Shown: one piece after another, positions 1 to 4,534 of the stretch | Position numbering within the stretch: the stretch's first letter is position 1 | Layout of the letters: each line of letters opens with the position of its first letter | Source: Thermoproteota archaeon | Lineage (GTDB): Archaea > Korarchaeota > Korarchaeia > Korarchaeales > Korarchaeaceae | Direction: 5' to 3' | NCBI GenBank assembly: GCA_021158805.1 | Contig: JAGGTZ010000075.1 | Span: forward strand, 1-5,503 | Length of the DNA stretch: 5,503 nucleotides | Translations under genes and position numbers: made by a program | Notes under the pieces: model-generated | What the model saw: the letters and a program-made list of their open reading frames with translations, nothing else | What the model was told of the DNA's origin: nothing | Database searches by the model: none

Positions 1-1112
1 GCATGCCTTACGGCCTCTTCAGCCTGCTCTGTAGCCTTTATCCCTAACCTTTCCAGTATCTCCTTACCTTCCTTAGCTCTATTGCCAGACATCCTCACTA
101 CTACCGGTACCTTCAGCAACCCCTTCTCCACTATAGTCTTAACGCCTTCAGCCACATCAACGGCGCTCGTGATACCGCAGAGAGTGTTTATTAATACTAC
201 TTTCACATTAGGATTACTAACTACGAGTTCTAATGCCTCAGCGACACGCTCAGCTGAAGCGCCACCACCCACATCGCAGAAATTCGCTGGTTTTCCACCA
301 AATGTGTAAACAAGATCCATAGTGGCCATCGCCAGTCCGGCGCCATTTGCCATAGTACCTATATTCCCATCAAGTTCGACGTAGGCTATACCTCTCTTCT
401 TAGCTTCAGCTTCCCTGGGATTACCTACCGCATAATACCTCTTCTCGAACTCCTTATGTCTAAACAGAGCGTTATCATCTACTTCTATCCTTGCATCTAG
501 GGCTAAAACCCTTCCGTCTTCTGTAACCGCTAAGGGATTTATCTCGAGCATCATCGCATCATAGTCCCTAGCTACCTCCCAGAGAGCCATTATCACCTTC
601 TGAATTTCCCTTAGCTTATCTGGGGCATTCATTGATGCATTCTTCGCTAATGACCTGGATATGTAAGGAACCATCCCGAGCAGCGGATGAACCGATCTCT
701 TCTCTAAAGATTCAGGATGCTCAGCAGCTATCTCCTCAACCTCCATCCCTCCATAGGGTGTTGATATGAAGGTCATACTCCTCGCATTTCTGTCAGCTAT
801 TGCTCCTACGTATATCTCGGTTTTTACGCTTATTGGCTCCTCTACTAATAGGGATTCAGGCTTATAACCATAGAAAGTCTTTGATAGCAGTTCGCTGGCC
901 ACTTGACGGGCCTCTTCAGGTGAATTTACGACCTTAATACCTCCGGCCTTACCCCTCTGACCATGGGGTATTTGGATCTTTATGACAGCTCTACCACCAA
1001 GCTTTTCCGTGATAGCGGCTGCTTCCTCAGGCGTTCTGGCGACCTCGCCCCTTGGAACGGGCACACCTCTAGAAGCAAGTGCTTCCTTTGACTCATACTC
1101 CAATAATCTCAT
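1..1112 (-). CDS. sucC: Succinyl-CoA synthetase (ADP/GDP-forming), beta subunit, 3' end cut by window edge
   Basis: Beta subunit of succinyl-CoA ligase, a cytosolic TCA-cycle enzyme that couples succinyl-CoA and succinate interconversion to NTP formation together with SucD. The frame reads 370 complete codons from ATG at 1112 and is still open at base 1, so only the last few residues are missing (the family is about 375-390 aa). Visible in order: an ATP-grasp N-terminal domain with the nucleotide-binding RGKAGG at residues 53-58; a GGMEVEEIA segment near 121-129; the metal-binding LEINPL (189-194) and ALDARIEVDDNALFRH (204-219); then the C-terminal ligase domain with DGNIGTMANGAGLAMATMD (248-266) and GGKPANFCDVGGGASAERVAEA (272-293). 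An SD-like GGTGGTGA at 1123-1130 lies 10 nt before the ATG. The usual NIFGGIxR(C/A)D loop reads INTLCGITSAVD (308-319), and the later GTN loop reads SGNR (342-345). Both departures could affect the acyl-CoA site, but that is inference. The gene is head-to-head with sucD rather than in the usual sucCD operon. Malate-CoA or another acyl-CoA ligase is a less likely alternative. Confidence 0.95.
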   Translation of the reverse strand, partial: MRLLEYESKEALASRGVPVPRGEVARTPEEAAAITEKLGGRAVIKIQIPHGQRGKAGGIKVVNSPEEARQVASELLSKTFYGYKPESLLVEEPISVKTEIYVGAIADRNARSMTFISTPYGGMEVEEIAAEHPESLEKRSVHPLLGMVPYISRSLAKNASMNAPDKLREIQKVIMALWEVARDYDAMMLEINPLAVTEDGRVLALDARIEVDDNALFRHKEFEKRYYAVGNPREAEAKKRGIAYVELDGNIGTMANGAGLAMATMDLVYTFGGKPANFCDVGGGASAERVAEALELVVSNPNVKVVLINTLCGITSAVDVAEGVKTIVEKGLLKVPVVVRMSGNRAKEGKEILERLGIKATEQAEEAVRH

Positions 1113-1174
1113 ATGGTTTTATTCACCACCAATAATTTTAATCATTTACACAGTATGACAGGACTGGTGGTTAC
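1113..1174. promoter_or_regulatory. Divergent sucC/sucD promoter region
   Basis: A 62-bp intergenic region must carry both promoters. An A/T-rich core AATAATTTTAATCA at 1131-1144 is the best TATA-like candidate. On the plus strand it would place a start site near 1164, giving sucD a leader of about 10 nt. On the minus strand the same core, or the neighbouring TGTAAATG-like stretch (1144-1151), would place the sucC start site near 1110-1121. The core is flanked by a perfect 7-bp inverted repeat, ACCACCA (1125-1131) and TGGTGGT (1165-1171). Its arms coincide with the SD-like sequences of the two genes, so it may be ribosome-binding sequence and not an operator. Transcription starts were not measured; they are inferred from spacing. 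Confidence 0.45.
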
Positions 1175-2059
1175 ATGGCTATACTTGTGAGGGAAGGCAT
1201 GAAGGTCCTCGTTCAAGGAATCACCGGGAGGCAAGGCACCATACATACGAAGCTAATGCTGGATTATGGCACAAATATCGTCGCTGGCGTTACTCCTGGA
1301 AAAGCAGGCACAGAGGTACATGGAGTCCCGGTCTTCGATACAATAGAAGATGCGATAAGTAAAGTAGGTCCTATAGATGCTTCCATAATCTTCGTTCCAG
1401 CTCCCTTTGCATTAGATGCAGTAATAGAGGCTGTTGATAACAAAATACCCCTTGTAGTGGTCATCACTGAGGGAATACCCGTCCACGATACAGCTAAGCT
1501 TGTCAGTTACGCGAAGAGTAAAGGAACTGTAATAATAGGCCCTAACTGCCCCGGAATCATAGCTCCTGGTAGGGTGAAGATAGGCATAATGCCGGCGGAT
1601 GCGTTTGCACCTGGGCCGGTCGGTATCGTTTCTAGGAGTGGAACTCTAACGTATGAAATATCCATCTCCCTAAAGGAAGCTGGCTATGGATCTAGTACTA
1701 CAATAGGGATAGGAGGTGATCCTATAACTGGCCTGAACTTCATAGAAGTACTTGAAATGTTTAAGGACGATCCTGAAACCAAAGCTGTCGTACTAGTGGG
1801 TGAAATCGGAGGAGATGCCGAGGAGAGGGCTGCTAAGTACATAAAGGAGACTAACTATCCCAAGCCTGTAGTTGCCTATGTAGCTGGAAGGACAGCACCA
1901 CCAGGAAAGAGGATGGGACATGCAGGCGCCATAATCACTGGAGGCCAAGGAACTGTGGAAAGCAAGGAGAAAGCGTTCAGGGAGGCAGGCGTCCCAGTTG
2001 CTAAGACGCCATTCGAAATAGCTCCTCTACTGGAGAAGATCATGAAGGAGAAATCATGA
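1175..2059 (+). CDS. sucD: Succinyl-CoA synthetase (ADP/GDP-forming), alpha subunit
   Basis: Alpha subunit of succinyl-CoA ligase. It binds CoA and carries the histidine that is transiently phosphorylated while the acyl-phosphate intermediate passes its phosphate to NDP on SucC. At 294 residues it has the usual family length (about 290). Motifs in order: Rossmann-type CoA-binding [11 protein letters not shown] (15-25) and TPGKAG (40-45); [12 protein letters not shown] (121-132); SRSGTLTYE (153-161); GIGGDPITG (178-186); GEIGGDAEE (209-217); and RMGHAGAI (246-253) with the catalytic His249. All key residues look intact. The ATG at 1175 gives the standard archaeal N-terminus MAILVREG, and GGTGG at 1166-1170 is a close-spaced SD. 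The gene is transcribed away from sucC, and its last six bases (TCATGA) are shared with the convergent winged-helix gene. I am confident of the family; succinate as the substrate is the default for it. Confidence 0.97.
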   Translation: MAILVREGMKVLVQGITGRQGTIHTKLMLDYGTNIVAGVTPGKAGTEVHGVPVFDTIEDAISKVGPIDASIIFVPAPFALDAVIEAVDNKIPLVVVITEGIPVHDTAKLVSYAKSKGTVIIGPNCPGIIAPGRVKIGIMPADAFAPGPVGIVSRSGTLTYEISISLKEAGYGSSTTIGIGGDPITGLNFIEVLEMFKDDPETKAVVLVGEIGGDAEERAAKYIKETNYPKPVVAYVAGRTAPPGKRMGHAGAIITGGQGTVESKEKAFREAGVPVAKTPFEIAPLLEKIMKEKS

Positions 2060-2347
2060 GCCCTCCTCACTAGTTTCTTCCGTCTCTGGAGGGGCTCTCT
2101 CTTCAAGTCCTTCTATCTCCTTTTGCTTCTCTATTTGCATTAGGAGGCCCTTACCTTCTTCAGTTATTCTATAGAATGTATATCCCCCATGAGAGAACCT
2201 CTCTACCAAATTCTCCCTGACTAATTCCTCCATTAACGGTTTTAGGACAGTAACTGATATATCTAACTTTCTTAGCAAATCTCTGGCGTGAAGGATCTCT
2301 GTCTCACTGAGAACTTTGAGTACCCTCTCCTTCAGACCTAGGCTCAT
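2054..2347 (-). CDS. Small winged-helix DNA-binding protein with acidic tail
   Basis: A 97-residue hypothetical protein. Residues 4-66 look like a winged helix: helix [11 protein letters not shown] (5-15), helix ARDLLRKLD (21-29), recognition-type helix [16 protein letters not shown] (32-47), then a wing with [12 protein letters not shown] (54-65). A very acidic C-terminal tail (72-97, rich in Glu) follows. The fold resembles ArsR/MarR-type or TFE-like small regulators, but I do not recognise a named family. The frame stays open upstream to an ATG at 2386. I prefer the ATG at 2347 because a TATA-like AAACTTTATG (minus strand, 2380-2371) lies about 26 bp upstream of it, implying a leaderless mRNA, and because the extra 13 residues are outside the fold. 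The gene is divergent from rpl40e, so regulation of L40e or of itself is possible but unproven. It is convergent with sucD and overlaps it by 6 nt. Confidence 0.72.
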   Translation of the reverse strand: MSLGLKERVLKVLSETEILHARDLLRKLDISVTVLKPLMEELVRENLVERFSHGGYTFYRITEEGKGLLMQIEKQKEIEGLEERAPPETEETSEEGS

Positions 2348-2370
2348 GAGGCTATGGTACATCTTCAAGG

Positions 2371-2384
2371 CATAAAGTTTTATC
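2371..2384. promoter_or_regulatory. Near-palindromic TATA element shared by winged-helix gene and rpl40e
   Basis: The core ATAAAGTTTTAT (2372-2383) differs from its own reverse complement (ATAAAACTTTAT) only at the two central-flanking bases. Read leftwards, its TATA-like half is about 26 bp from the ATG at 2347, suggesting a leaderless start. Read rightwards, it predicts a start near 2405-2407, about 12 nt before the rpl40e ATG at 2419. It therefore probably supplies both divergent genes within a 71-bp gap. The assignment rests on spacing and composition only. Confidence 0.5.
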
Positions 2385-2418
2385 AAGGGATGTATCGAAC
2401 CTTAGATGGGAGATCAAA

Positions 2419-2583
2419 ATGCCGGTTGAAGATCCATTCAAAAGAAGTATCGCTATGAAGGCGCTCCTTGGATACAAGATCTGCAGGAAGTGCGGTGCTA
2501 GGAACCCTCTATCGGCTACTAGATGCAGGAGATGCCGAAGTAGGAACCTTAGGCCGAAGAAGACGAAACTCGTAAGGAAGTAA
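2419..2583 (+). CDS. rpl40e: Large ribosomal subunit protein eL40 (L40e)
   Basis: A 54-residue, strongly basic zinc-ribbon protein of the archaeal/eukaryotic 50S/60S subunit. In eukaryotes the same protein is made fused to ubiquitin; here it is free-standing, as in archaea. The sequence reads MPVEDPFKRSIAMKALLGYK at the N-terminus. The zinc-ligand cysteines are C22, C25, C36 and C39 (spacing C-x2-C-x10-C-x2-C), and the tail is Lys/Arg-rich, ending LVRK. It is too short for the supplied ORF size cutoff, but length and motif match the family closely. A GGGAGATCA sequence at 2408-2416 is a partial SD just upstream of the ATG. It is divergent from the small winged-helix gene and followed after 49 nt by tRNA-Arg, which has its own TATA-like box. 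No T-rich terminator is evident after the stop. Confidence 0.95.
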   Translation: MPVEDPFKRSIAMKALLGYKICRKCGARNPLSATRCRRCRSRNLRPKKTKLVRK

Positions 2584-2602
2584 ATTCTCTGAAAAGTGAA
2601 AC

Positions 2603-2610
2603 CTATTTAT
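2603..2610 (+). promoter_or_regulatory. TATA box for tRNA-Arg (and probably the downstream gene)
   Basis: CTATTTAT, preceded by a purine-rich BRE-like GTGAAAC, is centred about 26 bp before the first base of the tRNA acceptor stem (2633), the normal archaeal spacing. It predicts initiation at or just before the tRNA 5' end. Its position also means the ATG at 2627 would lie upstream of the transcript start. Confidence 0.6.
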
Positions 2611-2632
2611 TCGGGGATGGTTTAGTATGGGC

Positions 2633-2708
2633 GGGCCCGTAGCTCAGAAAGGATCAGAGCGCCGGCCTGCGGAGCCGGAGGTCGCGGGTTCAAGTCCCGC
2701 CGGGCCCG
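2633..2708 (+). tRNA. tRNA-Arg, anticodon GCG
   Basis: Complete 76-nt cloverleaf. The acceptor stem GGGCCCG (2633-2639) pairs with CGGGCCC (2701-2707). The D-arm is GCTC/GAGC (2642-2645 with 2657-2660). The anticodon stem CCGGC/GCCGG (2662-2666 with 2674-2678) encloses loop CTGCGGA, giving anticodon GCG at 2669-2671, which reads CGC and CGU. The variable loop is AGGTC. The T-arm GCGGG/CCCGC (2684-2688 with 2696-2700) has loop TTCAAGT. The discriminator is G at 2708, and CCA is encoded at 2709-2711. An A in the D-loop after GG (2653, position 20) agrees with the known arginine identity element. No intron. The two flanking bases on each side can also pair (GC 2631-2632 with GC 2708-2709), extending the stem to 9 bp. 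There is no oligo-T terminator behind it, and the next coding region starts 5 nt after CCA, so the primary transcript probably continues into that gene. Confidence 0.97.
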
Positions 2709-2716
2709 CCATATTA

Positions 2717-3706
2717 GTGTTCCTGATTGTCCTTGGGCTTCTAAGTCCGATAGCAGTTGCAGCACAAGGCGCGTCTTTTGATGCGGTGATAGTAAGGGGA
2801 GATATATACACAGATTGGGCTGTTGCAATGGCCTATGGTATAACACATGGCTCTTGGGTAGTGCACCTCACGACTTACAATGAGAGAGAGGTCCTGAACC
2901 TATTATCAGGCCTGATGAGGTTCAGGAAAGGGATAAACATTCTCATAATAGGCGCACCGAATGCAGTTCCAATGGAATTCGAGGATAAAATAAGGTCTAT
3001 AGGTGCTGATGTGAAGAGAATAGGAGGGCCCACTAGGTTAGATACATCCCTCCTTTTAGCCATGTATTATTGGAATGACTGCAAATCTCTCATACTCTCA
3101 GATGGTTTCAATTCCTCCTACTACATGGTCGCCCTTTCTGCGGCTGTGGAACATAAAGCCCCAATAATTTACACAAAGGAAGGCAACCCCCCCGAAGGGT
3201 TTGAAGTCGCTTTAAGAGACCATCTGAAGAATGTAAAGGAAATATATGTAATAGGCGACAGCTTAAATGGAGAATATAGATCCCACTTACTATCTGAAGG
3301 CTATAAGATCGTGAACCTAATAGAAGTAAATCGTACTTCAACCTATAGGGAGGGATGGTCCCCAGCGTTTATATTAAGGGAGATCCTTAACCCACTTCCA
3401 CTACTCTTCGGCCTAGTTGTTGGCTTCTTGCTAATGCTGATCATTCATCTAAGGGTAATAAAACGTGAGGGGACCACTATGGATCTAATAGATTTCTTCA
3501 CAGTCGACGAGAGGAAAGTTATCGAGATAGTTATGGAGAAGGGAGAGGTATCTCAGGAGGAGCTACCGGAGCTAACCGGCTTCTCCAAACCGAAGATCAG
3601 CAGACTCCTTAAAGATCTTGTCGATAGAAAAGTAGTGGAAAGAAAGAAATTTGGTAAAACATACCTAGTTAAACTCACGGATAAGTTCAAATCACATCTT
3701 GAATAA
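2717..3706 (+). CDS. Membrane-anchored winged-helix regulator with CWB2-like extracytoplasmic domain
   Basis: A 329-residue protein with four parts. (1) A hydrophobic signal sequence at 1-17 (MFLIVLGLLSPIAVAAQ). (2) An extracytoplasmic alpha/beta region at about 20-215 resembling putative cell-wall-binding repeat 2 (PF04122): VIVRGDIYTDWAVAMAYG (25-42), ILIIGAPNAV (75-84), RIGGPTRLDTSLLLA (101-115) and EIYVIGD (175-181). (3) One transmembrane helix at about 227-245, followed by basic HLRVIKR, consistent with a cytoplasmic C-terminus. (4) A winged helix at about 260-325, with recognition-type GFSKPKISRLLKDLVDRK and wing KKFGKTYLVKL. I infer a one-component transmembrane regulator that senses something at the cell surface and binds DNA inside; ligand and targets are unknown. 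Start choice: the open frame runs back through the tRNA to ATG 2627, but that translation is tRNA sequence and lies upstream of the predicted transcript start. GTG 2717 is the first plausible start after the tRNA and retains the signal peptide. No SD is visible, and the n-region has no Lys/Arg, which is odd. Confidence 0.85.
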   Translation: MFLIVLGLLSPIAVAAQGASFDAVIVRGDIYTDWAVAMAYGITHGSWVVHLTTYNEREVLNLLSGLMRFRKGINILIIGAPNAVPMEFEDKIRSIGADVKRIGGPTRLDTSLLLAMYYWNDCKSLILSDGFNSSYYMVALSAAVEHKAPIIYTKEGNPPEGFEVALRDHLKNVKEIYVIGDSLNGEYRSHLLSEGYKIVNLIEVNRTSTYREGWSPAFILREILNPLPLLFGLVVGFLLMLIIHLRVIKREGTTMDLIDFFTVDERKVIEIVMEKGEVSQEELPELTGFSKPKISRLLKDLVDRKVVERKKFGKTYLVKLTDKFKSHLE

Positions 3707-3796
3707 CCTCTTTAACGAAAATACGTCCTAGTACCATCCTGACCCAAGGGCTACCTTTAAATTACCAATTATAGTTCCCTTATCGGAGTGATAAAA
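3707..3796 (+). promoter_or_regulatory. Promoter region of the Zn-ribbon/EF1-beta operon
   Basis: This gap separates the membrane regulator from the Zn-ribbon gene. A TATA-like TTTAAATT at 3756-3763 predicts transcription starting near 3785. An SD-like GGAGTGAT sits at 3785-3792, so the leader would be about 12 nt if translation starts at TTG 3797. The only T-rich tract behind the upstream gene is a short CTCTTT, too weak to call a terminator. Confidence 0.5.
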
Positions 3797-4003
3797 TTGT
3801 CAGGCGAGAGCCAGGTCTTCGTACTTCTGCCCTCGGATGAGGAGGTATTCTGTACCTCTTGCGGAAGGAAAATTACCTATGAGAGAGGCGTAGTGGCTTT
3901 CCGATGCCCTAACTGCGGCGAAGCCATCATAATAAGGTGTAACATATGCAGGAAGCAAGCTAACGAGTATGTCTGTCCAAACTGTGGTTTTGTAGGTCCA
4001 TGA
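3797..4003 (+). CDS. Small Zn-ribbon protein (archaeal COG2888-like)
   Basis: A 68-residue protein with four CxxC pairs, C19/C22, C37/C40, C48/C51 and C60/C63, enough for two zinc ribbons. The order CTSCGRKI, FRCPNCGEAI, RCNICRK, YVCPNCGF and the ending GP match the archaeal family annotated as predicted Zn-ribbon RNA-binding protein. That family is widespread in archaea and often found beside EF1-beta, as here. A role in translation is inferred from this neighbourhood; the biochemical function is not established to my knowledge. Start choice: a GTG at 3788 is possible and would add MIK, but the SD-like GGAGTGAT at 3785-3792 overlaps that GTG and is correctly spaced for TTG 3797. The stop at 4001-4003 is 10 nt before the EF1-beta ATG, so the two are probably one transcript and may be translationally coupled. 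Confidence 0.9.
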   Translation: MSGESQVFVLLPSDEEVFCTSCGRKITYERGVVAFRCPNCGEAIIIRCNICRKQANEYVCPNCGFVGP

Positions 4004-4013
4004 GGTGTTTGAT

Positions 4014-4283
4014 ATGGCGAAGATAATGGCTATGGTTAGAGTACTGTTAGATGGCAGTGTCCAGCCATCCAACGTTGTTGAAGGGATAAGAAAGGCCCTT
4101 CAATCGGTTGGGGCCAATCTTGAGAGGTACGAGGAAAACCCCATTGGATTTGGAATAACTGCTCTTAACGTGATCCTCACGGCCCCCGAGGAAGACGGTA
4201 TAACCGATAGGATAATGGATACGCTTCAAGGAGTAGAAGGAGTAAGTAGTGTTGAACTCGAGATGGTTAGCAGGGCGGGCTAA
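4014..4283 (+). CDS. ef1b: Translation elongation factor 1-beta (aEF1B)
   Basis: An 89-residue guanine-nucleotide exchange factor that recycles EF1-alpha from the GDP to the GTP form during elongation, acting in the cytosol. It corresponds to only the C-terminal catalytic domain of the eukaryotic protein, the normal state in archaea (about 88-91 aa). Visible: MAKIMAMVRVLLDG strand, helix around 18-32, the conserved ENPIGFGITALNV (41-53) matching the family's EPIAFGLKAL segment, and the C-terminal GVEGVSSVELEMVSR (73-87). Start choice: an in-frame GTG at 4005 exists, but it lies inside the SD GAGGTG (4002-4007), which is spaced 6 nt from ATG 4014 and gives the family's usual MAK start. The SD overlaps the stop codon of the Zn-ribbon gene, which points to coupled translation. 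The next ATG follows the stop after 1 nt. Confidence 0.95.
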   Translation: MAKIMAMVRVLLDGSVQPSNVVEGIRKALQSVGANLERYEENPIGFGITALNVILTAPEEDGITDRIMDTLQGVEGVSSVELEMVSRAG

Positions 4284-4284
4284 G

Positions 4285-4533
4285 ATGCCAAATAACACTC
4301 CTCTCTTAAATGTTATATACGATATCGTTAGGAGTAAGAAGGCCATCAGTGACAGGGATCTATACGAGCTAATATCATCTAAGATTCCCGGAGTATCGCT
4401 TTCTCAAATAGAAGAAGCTCTACTAAAACTTGAGGTATTAGGTAAAGTAGTTGCCTCATCTAGTGGTAAGAAAGGAGAACTCCTTATAGAGATAGCGGAA
4501 GGCAGGAGATATCTCACTCCCGATGAGGAGTGA
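4285..4533 (+). CDS. Small winged-helix hypothetical protein
   Basis: An 82-residue protein I do not recognise by name. Its pattern suggests a compact winged helix: helix LLNVIYDIVRSKK (7-19), helix SDRDLYELISSK (22-33), helix SLSQIEEALLKLEVLGKV (38-55), then a beta wing VASSSGKKGELLIEIAEG (56-73). The start at ATG 4285, 1 nt after the EF1-beta stop, is preferred. The frame is open upstream to an ATG at 4249, but that lies inside EF1-beta and would add 12 residues unrelated to the fold. GGGCGGG at 4273-4279 may act as a weak SD, and translation is probably coupled to EF1-beta. Being third in a Zn-ribbon/EF1-beta operon suggests a translation or nucleic-acid role, but this is inference. Its stop is separated from the convergent fen stop by 1 nt. 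Confidence 0.75.
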   Translation: MPNNTPLLNVIYDIVRSKKAISDRDLYELISSKIPGVSLSQIEEALLKLEVLGKVVASSSGKKGELLIEIAEGRRYLTPDEE

Positions 4534-4534
4534 C

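Noticed and set aside
82..309. Plus-strand open frame of 75 aa
   Set aside because: It lies entirely opposite the C-terminal part of sucC, is Thr/Ser-rich as antisense frames are, and has no recognisable motif.
2348..2386. Longer winged-helix protein starting at ATG 2386
   Set aside because: That start would sit upstream of or within the likely TATA element, and the 13 added residues do not extend the fold.
2631..2709. Alternative tRNA boundaries using GCGGGCC as acceptor stem
   Set aside because: This pairing is possible but leaves unpaired bases between T-arm and acceptor and misplaces U8; starting at 2633 gives a standard cloverleaf.
2633..2711. tRNA as attachment site of an integrated element
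   Set aside because: I see no second copy of the tRNA 3' end in the window, and no integrase or phage-like gene; the flanking genes are ordinary chromosomal ones.
2627..2716. N-terminal extension of the membrane regulator starting at ATG 2627
   Set aside because: The 30 extra residues are a translation of the tRNA, and the ATG lies upstream of the predicted transcript start near 2632.
2622..2846. Minus-strand 74-aa open frame across the tRNA
   Set aside because: Its Arg/Pro-rich segment RRDLNPRPPAPQAGAL is the typical false protein from antisense tRNA sequence.
4249..4284. Longer start for the 82-residue winged-helix gene
   Set aside because: It lies inside EF1-beta and adds residues with no fold; ATG 4285 directly after the EF1-beta stop is better.
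4047..4346. Minus-strand 99-aa open frame opposite EF1-beta, and the similar 3800-4072 frame
   Set aside because: Both are shadows of well-supported plus-strand genes and show no motif.
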